A stretch of 64,000 nucleotides of DNA from Metaphire vulgaris (GCA_018105865.1 CM030835.1:8281916-8345915), one strand, 5' to 3'. Shown: positions 1 to 13,274, counted from the first letter of the stretch. Notes: generated from the sequence alone by a model not told the origin. Numbers and translations: made by a program.

Positions 1-909
1 TATGTCTCACTTAATCAAAAACTTTTTGGAAGTCTATGAAGCATATGTAGGTATCTTTTTTCGTGTCTAGATTTCATTCACATATACATTTAGTTCGCAG
101 TTGTGAGATAGGTTCTCTTGTGCCTGTCTCATGAATGAATAATTCGAACGTCATGGAACGTTCGAGGGAAGAAAAATCATTAACCTGTCAGGTATTCGCG
201 AATTGTCATCACAAGAATCACGGCCATGAAAAATCTGCAGTAGGTCTATCATCGTAGGCCCGTACAGCCTATATATACTGGCGCTCTGCATTTAGACGCA
301 ATTTATTTGGCGCACTATTGGAAATCGTCATTCGGGAGAAACTACTGACAGCACCGCCATTGTTAACGCCGTCTAAGCGATGCGATCATTAGGCCATTAC
401 GACAACCACCTCCACCCCACCCTCCCCTCCCCTCCACCACAAAGAGTGTTTTCAAAGGGAGCACACTGACGACTTTTGCGAAAGACACGAACGCTGTCGA
501 CGGAAAACAAAGACGGACGGGGTATCCTCCTTCCCTTCCCTTCCCGTCTCCAATCTCCCCCCCATTCCCATCCTGCATCCACGTTCAGCGACTCGGTCTA
601 CCTGAATCGGTGCTGCTCGAGGACAATCGGCGGGTGGGTGGGAGGGGGCGATTTGTCCATCCGCAGTTGCCTTGACTATTGTAATCGTCCGCTCTCAGAT
701 TCTCGGTTGGCCGATGGGGTTTCTCTCAATCAGCGCACAACGACTTCCAACGACGGAAGAATTAACGTCCATTGACATCGAACGACCGCGGTCTCTTTGT
801 CTCCGTACGGAGTCCATTGTCGTCAGTACAAGACGTACGTTCGTCACGCGCCGTACAGGATTGAGTCAATAGACTAAGTACACACGTAAAGAGTTGGTTC
901 AGACGACAC

Positions 910-941
<32 letters not shown>

Positions 942-1170
942 CCATCGCCATCATCCTTCTCCCGGTCCATTCCGCCCTCCGTCCGTCCATCCATCCATCC
1001 GTTCCGTTTCGACGAATCGTTCCGCTCCGACGCCATTCTGTCGTAATCCTCCCTCCGGAGTAATCCGCGGCGGAGGTGAGATTCGGACTAAAACGCACTT
1101 CCGTGCATTTGCACTTTAGAAGCTCTTCGACTCGTCAAATGTACAAATCGTTCATTGACAACGCACCATC

Positions 1171-1201
<31 letters not shown>

Positions 1202-1361
1202 ATGATGATCACGCTCATCACCATAAGCGACGACCCCAACGCACGCCTGGATTAACTTAAAGGGTCTGCACTTGGCTTATTCAATGGCCTCTCTCTCTCT
1301 CTCTCGTCCTCTCTCTTTCTCGCTTTCTCTTTTTCTCTTCCTCTTATCCTCCCTATTGTTG

Positions 1362-1460
<99 letters not shown>

Positions 1461-2812
1461 TTGTCTCTCTCTCTCTCTCTTCGCCCTCTCGTTTCGCTCT
1501 GTCTGTCGGGCTCTCTGTCTCTCACTTAAACACACAGTCTCTCACTCTCTCTCTCTCCCTCTCCCTCTCCCTCTCCCTCTCCCTCTCCCTTTCTCTCCCT
1601 TTCCCTCTCTCCTCTCTCTTTGTCTCTATCTCTCTCCGTGGCATTTAGGTATGTATGTGTTTGTGCACTCTGTAACTTGATCTGTGTCCGTCTGCCTGTC
1701 TTTGTTTTCTTGTCTGTGTCCGTCGTTAAGTGTTTGTCGTGACTTCTTATGCGCACTTTTTGCGACTGTGTTTTATAGAAATGGGGAAATGTGCTTTTGC
1801 CCAGCCCCTTGTGCATCATTGCGTGTCTCCGTTTGCGAGAAACGAACCGAGTGACCCTCTCCGTCAGGAGGACTGCGATCACTTATATTCCGAGAAAAAG
1901 TCAACTCAGAGATTTGCTCACCGCACACACTGCGAAGACTTAGGATCATCGCTGATCGAAAATATAGTTTACTTTTCAAAAAGTAGTCAAACGTGAATAT
2001 TATCATAAGTCATCCTAAAATTATTCGATTTCTCAGCTGAGCGCAGTCTTCCATTTTAAAAGTAATATTTCTTCTTGTACTATATTTTTATATAACATTA
2101 TTTTTATTTTACTACCTTATTTCAATCATTCAGTCATTAAAATATACTCTAGTGACAACTTATCGAGAATAGCAAAGCGCCAACGAGCGTTCAAAAGACA
2201 TGACGTGAATTAAAATGACTGTACGGACATTGTGTTCATTGCCTGAAAAATCACCCTATGATGATGATTATTAATAAGATTATGATGACTATTATTGATA
2301 TGATGGTGATGATTATTATTATGATTATGATTATGATGACGATGATGATGATGCAAAAATGTTAATGTCATAAGTCGGCTTTGTGTCTGTTTAATAAAAG
2401 TGAGTATGACGAGAGTGAAAAATGAACGATGCTACGAGTTAACATTATTATCCTATACTGCTGCAGTAACTACGGTACCAAAAAATAGCCAAAGATGCTA
2501 CAATATTTTAACGCACTATCGAATGTTAATTCTTGGCTAAACATATGACCAATTTCTCACGAAACCGTAAAATCTAATTACTTCAGCCGTTAATTAACTT
2601 AATTAAGTAAAAACTAAGAAATATAATGTAATTATAAACAAGGCCGCCTGTAGTTTTAACGAAGGTACAAAGCGGTAAAGAGACAACACATTGTGAAGCT
2701 TGACTCGATGATTTCGTAAGATGAAGATAAGCTTTGAACGTTAAGGCGTTGAACTGCATCGTTTTGCAGACTGCCTGACACTGTGACAGTAATATTTCGT
2801 CTTTCTTTCCAG
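1..2812 (+). other. probable intron of the zinc-finger gene; no exon seen
   Basis: No exon could be supported here. The part from about 360 to 1130 is GC-rich with CCTCCC and CGG-like tracts but has no open frame resembling a protein. An ATC run lies at 911-942 and CTG/ATG runs at 1171-1209. A CT/AT compound tract occupies 1288-1640. The part from 2020 to 2640 is AT-rich with scattered GAT repeats (2258-2355). The polypyrimidine tract and AG at 2797-2812 form the acceptor of the exon that follows. Confidence 0.5.
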
Positions 2813-3148
2813 AGGTCGTCGTCTCCTAAGGAAGAACCATCCAAGGATAAGAATTCCGATCGTCACGAAACCGTAGACGATCTCAGAAGCTCACGTTCTC
2901 CGCAGCACCAAGGCTATTCGAAACCCAGTGTAGAGAGATCCACCGGACCCGGTCGGGGACTGAGCTGCGACATCTACTGCGCCGTATGCGCCGTTTCGTT
3001 CAATTCGACGACCCAGGCTCGACAGCATTACCACGGCAAGACTCATGCCCGACGCCTTCGCTCGGCGCACGACCTATCAAGACCATCGACCAGTCGCAGC
3101 TGCCCGAACGAATTCGCCACTAAACAGTCGGTCGATTATTTCATATAG
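2813..3148 (+). CDS. terminal exon, U1/matrin-type C2H2 zinc-finger protein (ZNF385/ZMAT-like)
   Basis: The frame is open from a strong acceptor (tttctttccag) at 2812, phase 0, to a TAG at 3146-3148, giving 111 residues. The first ~55 residues are Ser-, Lys- and Glu-rich and low in complexity. A single finger follows with spacing C-x2-C-x12-H-x5-H (CAVC, then HYHGKTH). It carries the FNS..QA..HY.GK.HA.RL pattern typical of the U1/matrin-like fingers of the ZNF385 and ZMAT families, which bind double-stranded RNA or structured nucleic acid in the nucleus. Earlier exons, probably with more fingers, lie left of the window. No AATAAA was seen; weak variants AATATA and AATACA lie at 3236-3248. The ZNF385/ZMAT assignment rests on the finger alone, so the subfamily is open. 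Confidence 0.72.
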   Translation, partial: RSSSPKEEPSKDKNSDRHETVDDLRSSRSPQHQGYSKPSVERSTGPGRGLSCDIYCAVCAVSFNSTTQARQHYHGKTHARRLRSAHDLSRPSTSRSCPNEFATKQSVDYFI

Positions 3149-3480
3149 AATGAGCGTCAAAACTTACCGCGTATTTCTCATCTATACGCTCTTTTAAAAG
3201 CCAGTTCTGTTTGCTTGTGGGTGTGGACATACTGTAATATACAATACACGGTGCTTCGTTAAATCGAGACCCATTTGTATTTTGTTTATAACTTTCCCAG
3301 ACGTAGATCAATTCTACTGAAAATTGTATCACTGCATAATATGTTCCCTAGAAACTTTGCTTCTCTTTTGCGACATGATTCTCGTTTGCATATTTATACA
3401 ATAGTATTCCTACTTCTCCAAAGAGGTCCCGATTTAATGAAACACTGTGTATATATAGCGCAGGAGCAAATAGACGTGAA

Positions 3481-3717
3481 GTGGATGATGATGATGATGA
3501 TTATGATTATGATGACGACGACGGCGATGATGATGATGATGATGATGATGATGACGGCGATGATGATGACGATGATGATGATAATGGTGATGGTGGTGAC
3601 GGCGGCGGCGCGGTGGTGACGACGATGATGATGAGTCGATGATGATAATAATGATGATAATGATGATGGTGATGGTGATGATGATGATGATAAAGATGAT
3701 GTTGATGTTGATGATGT

Positions 3718-3791
<74 letters not shown>
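3481..3791. repeat. (GAT)n compound microsatellite
   Basis: Interrupted GAT repeats with GAC, GGT and GGC variants; the purest part is 3718-3791 (about 25 units). The Met/Asp and Ser/Ile frames here are repeat artefacts. Confidence 0.95.
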
Positions 3792-4331
3792 TAAGATATA
3801 ATATTTGCTCTGAGATAAAAACGTTCCGTAATATCTTCGGCAAACATAATTGCCTACCAGAGAACAGACGTTTTTATGATCTTCTATGCTCGTCCGATAT
3901 TCCCGAGGGTCAGGAGAGAATGAAATAACGGCGTCCCGTCGAGACTCCCCTTCCGCCTCCCCCAGTTATACCTGACAATCATATTTACTAACAAGCGAGA
4001 CGAAGCTGATATATATGCGCGACGATAAAAGCGTTCGCCATTTCATGTCCGTCTCTTTCCACTCGGCCGCAAAGGCTCCTGGGAGATGATCTGGTCGTTA
4101 TTATGGCCGCCATGATCGTCGGCCAAAGACAATTAGCAAACATTGCGTCGAATTGTTTCGGTGGCAAACACTGCTGGATAGGACCGAAAATTTCTCAAAT
4201 GCAAAGTGGGCGACCTCCATCTTGTTGGAATCGTCTGGCAATTTCATCCCTTCTCGTTTGTTTTCTCGGTGATAAATTTTACACGGCAGGAATTCTACTT
4301 ATCGCGTGTTCCAGTCAAGCACACCTGTCAT

Positions 4332-4569
4332 CAGTGGCGCAACCAGGGTTCCGGAATAGGCGGGGGGGGGCGTATCGACATTCTCGAGTAAAAAGTGTCT
4401 ACAAGCCAAAGTAATGTCGTCGATGAGTTTTTGGCTATTTGGCGTATTCTGTTTCGACCATCCTACCTAACCCCCTCCGAAAAACTTTAAACGCCGTTTT
4501 GCGCAAATCCCATGACTGGACAGTACAGTCGGAATAGGGGCGACACCACTCCCCGTGGTTACGCCAATA
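4332..4569. mobile_element. small hAT-type non-autonomous element
   Basis: The left end reads CAGTGGCGCAACCAGGG and the right end reads the inverse of TATTGGCGTAACCACGGGG. The flanking octamers cctgtcat (4324-4331) and tttgttat (4570-4577) match at 5 of 8 positions, and all differences are C/T transitions, as expected for an old 8-bp target duplication. A G run and an ATCGACATTCTCG segment next to the left end are shared with the copy at 26126. Confidence 0.65.
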
Positions 4570-5415
4570 TTTGTTATGTCACGTGACTCTATTTGGCATA
4601 AGACATATAGGAAACTACGTTTCAATAGGCCCACGGTATATGCATAATATATATAGTTAATATATTTAATAATATATTGCATATATGTATTGTGTAATAT
4701 TTTTTAATTGCAAAAGTTATGATACTAATTTCTGTTTGATCTCGTTTAACCAGTAAGAACGCGCTTTACACATGTCTAGTGTGTAACTCGAGACCGTCTG
4801 AGCCACAAAGTCAAAAGAAGAAGAGGGCGTAAGCAGTGAGTATTGTTCTTTGAATTTACCCAGAATTGTCTAATGTATTTCTGCTTCTAATTTTCATAAC
4901 TATTTCAGTCGGAAATATTTTGTGACGCATTTATCGTTTCATGCTCTGGTTGGGCCCTCGTATACTTATCGCGATTAGACCGGGATTCAGCAATGGAGCC
5001 CATATGGAAAAAACTCCGTATGTAAAAAGGGAAAAAACGCAATTGCGATGTGGAAAAGCTCGGTGCAATATATCTGGTAGTTACCAATTAGGAATATTTC
5101 GAACGTGTCCCTCGAAAGTAAATTTTCTGTAATTTCTGCTTCCCCTCTCCAAATACAGAATCAGCGGTTAAAATGTAGACATACGCCATGCTTTATTAGA
5201 GATTGAATTTTGATCCAAATTATTGAAAAGCGTAGACCCATATTCCAACTGTTGGCAGCAATACACTCTGCATAGGCGGATCCAGGGAGGAGAGGGCATA
5301 AGAGCACGTGCCTCCCAAACCACCCAAGAAGCTTTGTTTTGCTGATTTTTCATCATGGTGAGAAAGCGAAAAGCTTCAGAAAGGGAACAAATAAATAAGC
5401 GAGTGTCGTCTTTTC

Positions 5416-6341
5416 CAATGCTGGGCACCAACTACTGTGAAAGTAGTTCAACTACTGTAGTGAACTACTTGATAAAAATGTAGTTGTAACTACTAGTTAA
5501 CTACTTTTTCCACAAAGTAGTTATTAACTAATTGGTAACTACTTCCTGAGTAGTTAACTACTTTGCAACTACTTTTGACCCTGCAACGCTCAAATAAAAA
5601 TATCCATTGTTCAATGTCTTGTTTTTTTAAACGCCAAACAAACACTGTCAACACGAACATCAATTCTATCAATATAAGCTGCTTCTGCAGCAGTTCTGCT
5701 TATGTAATCAATGTAATGAATGATTACTCAGTTCTTGCATGTACCACAGTCGGCAATGAAGTTTTTATCATCACTGCGTTCACTCTTTTTACGTGGGTTC
5801 ACGAAACAGCTTTTGACTAATTGGCTATTCATATTTAATGATATCTATGAGTTATTAAGAATTAATCTGTTAATTCTGTTAACTTTTATTACTATTATTA
5901 ATTATATCTCCTCAGTAAACAACACGAACCTGTATTTTTGGTACTACTAAAAGTTGTGTAAGTATGAGACCGGAAATCAGGAATAGAATATTATATTACT
6001 GGTAGGTAAGTAAGTAAGCTTGTATGCACAAGGGCAACAAGGGCAGGCATGAGTTACATCGACGATGTGCCCGCTACACGACAGAGTCTCATCGAAGAGC
6101 TCACCGAGAAGCCTGGCGTCAGCGTTGTTGGCAAAAGCGGGTTTAAGCGGCAAATAATGTTTTAACAAAAGTAGTTGACCACAGTAGTTAACTACTTTAC
6201 TTGATAACTACTGCAGAAAGTAGTTAAACTACTTGTAGTTAACTACTTTTTCACACGTAGTTACTAACTACTCTGTAACTACTAAAGTGTAGTTAAACTA
6301 CAAGTAGTTACCTACTTGTAGTTAACTACTGCCCGGCATTG
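5416..6341. mobile_element. 926-bp hAT-like element with AGTAGTT subterminal repeats
   Basis: The terminal inverted repeats are CAATGCTGGGCA and TGCCCGGCATTG. They are flanked by a perfect 8-bp duplication gtcttttc (5408-5415 and 6342-6349), the hAT signature. Both subterminal zones (5428-5580 and 6160-6330) are packed with AGTAGTT/AACTACT units in both orientations, as expected of multiple transposase-binding sites. The middle (5590-6150) is AT-rich and has no recognisable transposase frame, so the element is non-autonomous. It sits inside an older repeat. Confidence 0.88.
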
Positions 6342-7503
6342 GTCTTTTCTTCGCTGTAAAACTTTTAACAGGCAAGTGGGGAGGGAGCAAGGCAGAATGA
6401 GGAATGGAGTACGAAGTTCCCCTCCCCTGAAACCATGACCATCTGCAAAGAAATTTTTCGTGTCGATTTTTGACAGACTGTGCTAGTGTCTACCTCTGGT
6501 AAGTAAGCAGATTTTGAAATTTCTTGCACAAAAAGGCCATGCTGTCGTTATTTGCTTTTTCCATTCTTTGTGTACATCGTCAAAGTTCGACATGCATGTC
6601 ATTCGTGGTTACACGCTGTGAGTGTGTTTCAACGACATTGTTACTCGGTCGACTTGTCTGAGGGCAACAATAAGTCGACGAACTATTGTTTGAAAAATAT
6701 TTGGAATTTGTAACAATCGCGTATTGACTCGTTGCACATGTGGATCTTCCGCAGCTAGGCCTACTTTATAGGGAACTTGGTCCATTAGATGGCATTGCAA
6801 AGCCACAGAATGAACTCCCGGGTTGGACTTATGCCATTATTATTATGAAAGAGTTTTCTTTCTCCAGTCACTTCGTATAGGAGTATCCAGAACAATCTCT
6901 ATGGTCACTGATCTATGCCCACCAGCAAGAAATCTGCTTCTGCCATTGGCGTCTATTAATAGACAACAATGGTTTCTATGGTTTCTGCCCACCAGTGGGT
7001 GGAGCAACCGGACCTTGTTGGTAAACACTGGATACCCCTATTGTAACGTAAGATTTTTTTGTATCGTATGACGGAGAGCGATTAGTGCTCGTTACGGTTA
7101 AAAGCGTCGGAAATCCGTGCATTGGAATTTCGTAGACCGTCGTTAATTAGAACCGGGACTTTGGCCAGTTTCCGATTGCCGTGCAATTATTGCAGCCGAA
7201 CATTAGCGGAGCTATTATGCCGTATTAGCAGATCTATACTCCGCCGTATTATGGCAATTTGTTGCTTGACTGCGAAAAGAAACAGCATCAGAGCCAATGG
7301 CGATTGATACCTTCGCGAATTTAATCGGGTTTGGGTCTGGTGCACCCGGCACCGTCGGCCGATTCTCTAGACATCATGATAGTGGCGCCATAGAAGTTCG
7401 TTAATTGATTGAGTGATATTAGAGTCAACAATAGGATTGATGTAAGATTTTCCGGTTTTCAGAGCCAAAATACAAAGGGTCCCGATTTAATGAGACGCCG
7501 AGA

Positions 7504-7504
<1 letters not shown>

Positions 7505-7566
<62 letters not shown>
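7505..7566. repeat. (TA)n microsatellite
   Basis: About 31 uninterrupted TA units. Confidence 0.97.
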
Positions 7567-7570
<4 letters not shown>

Positions 7571-8987
7571 ATATTTTGCATATACAGCTATACGACTCAC
7601 ATAGCTATCAATCGATTTAAAAAGCATCCACATACAATATATCTTAGAGTTTTTGTATGGCTTCCTTGGCGTTGTTTGTTTTCTGATAAACTTAATCCGT
7701 TCATATCAGCTAGGTTATATTTAGAATATTTGCAGGCGTAGGCGTAGAGTCATCCCATTATGGCACATATCTGCAAAGATTTTCAGTGTTCTAGACTCAA
7801 CGATAATAATAATTAATCGGCATATAATTGAATTTAATCTGCAGGTTCAGCGAATATTGGGAAGTCATCGACAACAAGGCGCAACAGTTTTTCCGAAAAC
7901 ATTTCCAGTTCCAGATATATCACGAAGATCCTTGAAACTGACGCGAGGCGCTAGGCAACGGATATTCAACCGTTTCCCTACTTGTAAAAGGCTGTCCTTT
8001 GAGCGAGTATACAGCCCCTGCCCCCCCCCCCAAAGCCAAGGTTAATAGGTCATCAGGTCATTGAACTGAAGAAAGTCGCCATTCACCTGACAGATCTTTT
8101 TGCATCTTTGGACCTTTAGTAGACCTACATGGAATTTTGCGGATCGTATGTGAGCAATACGCCAATGGTGAATTGTCAATCTAAATGTTATCTCTACGAA
8201 AAGCGATGATTGGGCACGCTAAGTTTACTGCCACATGCAAGTAAAGGTCATGCCGTACAAAGTAACTATTTTGTAAGTCTATTTTTTAGGTAAATGGACG
8301 GTTTTATGTAGTATGGGCCTAATGACAGCAAAAGTGTTTGTACTGTACTAACTTTTATATTAGATTTATCTTTATTATAGACCTGTGCAATTTGAAGGTA
8401 TGATTCGGAGCACAGCACGACTGGATAGAGATAATTTGTGTAATATTTGCCACATTGTTTTACAATTCGTGTTACGCTCGAGCGCCAGAACAATAGCACC
8501 CATCACATTCTAGCTCGTGTTAACCCTTTCAACACCAAATTATGTGGATTAAATGAGTTCCAAGTTTCAAGGCGTTATAGAGGGTTCCGACTGTAACAGA
8601 TTTCAGGCACTGACAGATCTGACCAGGACCGTCATTTCATTGTTTTCCAGGGGGGAGGGAAGACTTTCGACTGCAAGACAGGACGTATTTTTAAAAATAC
8701 CTATTCAGTATGCAAATCGGTTTTTGTCCATAGTAGCCTACATGCTACACACGATACTACATAGTACAGGCCAGTGATTGTAATTAAATTATAAAAACAA
8801 TTGAGAACACAATGAATTTAAACACACAAAAATTCGCAAAATTTTCCCCCTAAAAATCAGGGGGAAACGCCCCCTGCACTCCAAAATGACGTTCCTAGAA
8901 TGCCTAGATCCGACCTCTGAGTGAACGCTACGGTATCTGGAAAAGAATGGGAAGTCACTGAATGCCCAATCTGGTTCGGCCGTCCAC

Positions 8988-9003
8988 ACACTAGATGGCG
9001 CTA
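8988..9003 (+). promoter_or_regulatory. CTCF-type insulator motif
   Basis: ACACTAGATGGCGCTA matches the general animal CTCF core CCACYAGRKGGCRSYR at 15 of 16 positions; only the first base differs. It lies between the zinc-finger terminal exon and the adhesion-gene side of the window, a sensible place for a boundary element. A match to a degenerate motif does not show that it is bound. Confidence 0.4.
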
Positions 9004-9874
9004 GCGTCACGCCAAAGCCACCTGGCGAGCGAGAATAAACCTGCGACGGATTCTTCAGAGTTTGTCTACTAGTCTGTTTTTGTCAAAAATAAACCGTTTA
9101 AAGTTTATATTTGCATGTGTAGATTGCTTTGGTTTCCAAGTATCCTTCCAAATATTTTTTGACCATGCTCTAACAAAGCCATGCGATCAAAGAGTCTAGT
9201 AATAATTTCCAAATTTGACATTCATAACTTGTGTCTTAATAAAGCTGCGGCTCCATTAGGTGGTAAGTTGCGGAGATATATCCCCTAAGTAGTTACCTGG
9301 ACATGCAATATCCGCGTGAATGATAAGCTGACACTTAAACGACAGGCTTTAAAATATATCTGCAAAATAATTGGATGGGACAAATTTACCACCCGGATAT
9401 ATCCAAGTGCATGCGTCGGCACATTAAAGCGGATAATTCAGTCGGATATCTTTGCAGTTCAGCCACCAATCAGCTACCAGGTTAATAGGTTATTGCCCGA
9501 CTGACTGCTATGTCTTGCGTAAGCTCGAATGGCTATGCGACATTAAAATGTCTTTGCAAAATAACAACTCTCCGGAACAACAATCCACGGTCTGACCGAA
9601 ACTCTTTACGTCTGCGACACACCTCTTTCCAATCGAAAATGCAGCTTAGAAAGCGCACATCAACATCACAATTGCAATAATCCTATATCGTCCGTCATCT
9701 TTACAATAGGCGTGGCTACTTTTTTATCCTCTGCTCCATCGCGTACTGTCCGGGAACAATGCAATGGACTCGTACGGGGATATATCCCGGTAACATAACT
9801 CCTATAGTGGATCCGTAGCTTTAGCAGTTAAAATTTTTATTGTTTTCAGTATATTTTCTTAATGTGCTCATATG

Positions 9875-10051
9875 CAGGATGCGATTTGTGACCTGGAGCA
9901 GTGGGGGGGGGGATATGTCGAGCTTGGGGGGGATGTAGTTGTTGAGAAATGTAGCAGTGGGGGATGTAGTGGTGGGGGATGTAGCAATAGGAGAGATGCA
10001 GTTTGGCAGTGGAGGGAAGATTCCCCTCTTCCCCCCGCAAATCGCGCCCTG
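9875..10051. mobile_element. hAT-type MITE, CAGGATGCGATTTG family, copy 1
   Basis: The left end is CAGGATGCGATTTG and the right end is CAAATCGCGCCCTG. A perfect 8-bp duplication ctcatatg flanks it (9867-9874 and 10052-10059). The interior is a G-rich tandem of GGGGGATGTAGT-like units on this strand. The copy at 33304-33481 is the same family in inverted orientation. Confidence 0.92.
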
Positions 10052-10535
10052 CTCATATGTTATAATCGCATGCGTCTCAGCGTACTATTTTTGCAACGTG
10101 AGTTAACTAACTTTGGCTTGTCTGCACAAATTTTGATCAGCTTGGTTGATATTTTGAGCAAAATGCTTATCATTTTCAGCAACAAATTAGGCATTGTCTG
10201 CATGCTTTATGCTGTTTCAATATAAGTAAGTTTTGACAAGGTTAGTTGCAAGAATTATTCTACAATTTTAAGCGGTCAATGTTTGGCTTGTGTATTTTCA
10301 AAGAATTATTATTGTAGGCGAACTCTGATTTTGTTTTGCTTAATGCGATCTGAAAAATATACTCGTTGGATCTCAAATGCCTCAATTGCAAAACCATCAG
10401 AAGTAACTGAATCATTTCCCCTTTCTTTGTTATAGAAATATCTAGTAAACGGTATGCTTGATCTGGTTCGATTTCTAGCTCAGGTTAATCCTGATAATTA
10501 TTGGAACAGTTTCTATAAAGGTCCTTCACGTGTTC

Positions 10536-10536
<1 letters not shown>

Positions 10537-10598
<62 letters not shown>
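10537..10598. repeat. (TC)n microsatellite
   Basis: About 31 uninterrupted TC units. Confidence 0.97.
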
Positions 10599-10600
<2 letters not shown>

Positions 10601-11140
10601 AGATAACAACTGTTGGAAGATTAATACAAAAGTATAATTGCTAGAACTAGGCCTATATTTAGAAGGCATGAAATTAGGTAGTTTAGACTGTTCCACTGTG
10701 AGAAAGAATTGGTCTTTTCAGATAGAGTAGGTCTTAGTATAAAGAATTACATCAGTAAGGATGTATATAGAATGATGAATGATGTGCACGACATGAATGT
10801 AGAACATGGATTTAGACGTAAATAGTTCTGCTAGAAGCCGTGGTAAGGTCATTTCATTAACTGAAGAAATTCTTGCAGGAAGCAAAGTTTAAGTTAGCTA
10901 TGAGGCTTATCTTCGTATGCAAGCTGCATGGGCAGATTTGTGCTGTTTCTGTGCTATCGTATTTCTACTTCTTCTAATGCTGAATTTGTCTATTTCATGC
11001 GGAATCACAATGGGGCTTGTACTCTACATATCAAGGTACCGTGTTCGATTCCATTACCATTATTTATTCATGTTCGCGGGATATTCAATTGCATTGAACG
11101 AGGCCAATGTTCGACTTTGCCACAAGACAGGGAGTCGGGC

Positions 11141-11277
<137 letters not shown>

Positions 11278-11713
11278 AACCAAACTGTGTCTACAAAACA
11301 GCAAAGTTGACATTGAACCCGGATGCACATACAGTAGTTAGCCTACTAAAATAAGTAAAAATTTGTCAAACTTTAGAGCGTTAAACTGCAGAAGGCAATC
11401 ACAAGGGAATGAATTATAGGTCTACTCTCGCTGAAATAAAACAGCGTCAATGCTGATCAGCGTGTAACCTATGACCTATGACTTTGCTATAATTCATTCA
11501 GATAGTCTGTGTTGTCTTTTGCCTCGTGACGTGGATGGCGGGTGGGTCCTCTCTCTGATGCGAGATCAGATAGCAGCGAACGCTGTCTGCGCTTACCTCT
11601 AATCTTGACTCGAATTTTCGTCACTCTTTCATACGTTTCGACTTTCTGACCAGTGAGACCGAAGAAGGCCTACTTTTCCCTCATAGTTTCAAAATTTCCC
11701 GGAGTACAATAAA

Positions 11714-11714
11714 A

Positions 11715-11760
<46 letters not shown>

Positions 11761-11865
11761 GCTACTGTAAATAATAATAATAAATAATAATATTAATAAC
11801 AGCAAAACAATAATAATAATAATAATAAAAATAATAATAATAATAACAGCAAAACAACAATAATA
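11714..11865. repeat. (TAC)n then (AAT)n microsatellite
   Basis: TAC runs to about 11760, followed by interrupted AAT and AACAGC units. Confidence 0.94.
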
Positions 11866-12199
11866 ACTTATATGAAACGATAAAATTGGTCGCGTCACGA
11901 GCGATGACAAATGCAGACATTCGAACTTCTGAGCCTCTAGATTCAAATGTCTCAAACGATAACAGAATGAAACGTCAGCATAAAGAGTTCTGGCATCATC
12001 TGAGAAGGAATGAAAAATACGAAACTAATTTTCATGAGATCTCCTCTATAAACGTAAGAGCGCTTTTGTGTATGAAAAAGTGCAAGAAATGGACTAATTC
12101 AGTGCGAGAGATTTCGCAACAGATCACAAAGCGGTCGTCACTGAATTGTGAGAGAGGTGTTTTTCTCTGTCGCTGGCTGGCGACGGGCGGTGCACGAGA

Positions 12200-12572
12200 A
12201 GGAAGAACGCCGTCAAAACCGCCGTCTTAATACGCGTCTTCCGCCGCCGCCGCCGCCGCCGTGCCGACAACTTCGACGGCGTGGCTCCCCTGACCGCCGC
12301 CACCGCCGCCGCCGTCGCCGCACGCACCGACCGACCGACCGATGCCCGCGAGGCCGACCTCGCGACACCGCAGCGAAAGGAGGAAGACGACCGGTGCGAT
12401 TGACTAACTAATTGAACCTTCACGTCGTCCTCCTCCTCCTCCTCCTCCTCCTCCTTCTCCTGCACCGTCGACGGCAGACGCAGCAGCTTCGCCGACGACA
12501 AGAACGACGGAGACGATCGCCACCTGATCCAAGGAAATCTCGTCGTGAGAGAGAGAGAGAGTGAGAGAGAGT

Positions 12573-12621
<49 letters not shown>

Positions 12622-12767
12622 GAAGCGCGTTCTTTCAATCAGAGCACGATGACGTAGATTATTAGGCGGAAGAAAGTTGGTCAGACGTGTCTCTCCTCTG
12701 CCACTCGTTCGTTCGCTCGTCAATTCCTTCCTCTACTGGAAAGCGTCTGCTACTTAATACGACCTGT

Positions 12768-12812
<45 letters not shown>

Positions 12813-13050
12813 GCCTCCGCAAGATGTCGCCGCCGCAGCGAAGGAGACGCGCTGCCGGTCAAACAGGTCGCAGTCTACACCTGCAGATTTGCTCGTCGCC
12901 TCTTTGTCAGTCGTCAATTCCAAGCAGTCCATCAAAAGGATGCTGCTTCTGCTGCTCGCCTGAAATCCACGTCAGCAGTTCTTCTTATTCTGAATTGATT
13001 TGCATTTGCTGAAACTGGGGGTTTGGCTAGCAACGGTTAGCTTAATTGAC
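12200..13050. promoter_or_regulatory. GC-rich island with CCG, CTC, GA and CGT repeats
   Basis: This stretch is visibly richer in CpG than its surroundings. It contains CCG (12239-12261), TCC (12426-12452), GA (12548-12614) and CGT (12769-12812) runs and no convincing protein frame. It ends about 200 bases before the candidate signal-peptide exon, so a promoter or 5' UTR is possible. This is inferred from composition only. Confidence 0.35.
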
Positions 13051-13262
13051 ACACACATACACACACATCAGGATTCGACGTTCCGTATATACAAGCCTCC
13101 CTTCCTCCCTCAAATCGCCCAACTCCTCTACCGAATGTTCTTGAACTCAGAGAGCCGAGGAGAATTTGCAAACGAACGAAGTCTCTCGTTCAGTCTGTCG
13201 TCCAATTAAAATGCATCTCTGTCTCTCAATTAAAGACTAGAGGAGATTAAAAAAAACTATAC

Positions 13263-13274
13263 GATGACGTCATC
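13263..13274. promoter_or_regulatory. palindromic CRE/ATF-type site overlapping an ATG
   Basis: GATGACGTCATC is a perfect 12-base palindrome centred on TGACGTCA, the CREB/ATF consensus. The candidate start codon lies inside it. The same octamer also occurs in the repeat pair at 21719 and 24266. Confidence 0.35.

Larger units (their letters stand above)
3149..5415. other. 3' UTR and intergenic sequence with transposon remnants
   Basis: The zinc-finger 3' UTR probably occupies the first few hundred bases. A long GAT tract (3481-3791) and a small hAT-type element (4332-4569) follow. Around 5272-5400 is an older repeat starting with an AGGCGGATCCAGGG-like end, into which the 926-bp hAT element has inserted. 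No exon was recognised. Confidence 0.5.
6350..9874. other. intergenic sequence, mostly unique
   Basis: No exon was recognised. A TA tract lies at 7505-7566, and a C run at 8021-8032. The stretch 8840-9000 has a transposon-like look (short G/C runs and a TCCTAGATCCGACC-type motif) without provable ends. A CTCF-like site lies at 8988-9003. The remainder is AT-rich with no structure that I could see. Confidence 0.4.

Noticed and set aside
12687..12998. Frame containing AVYTCRFA, superficially like the end of an Ig domain
   Set aside because: It continues from a CGT microsatellite, lacks the first Cys and Trp at Ig spacing, and the next residues do not fit.
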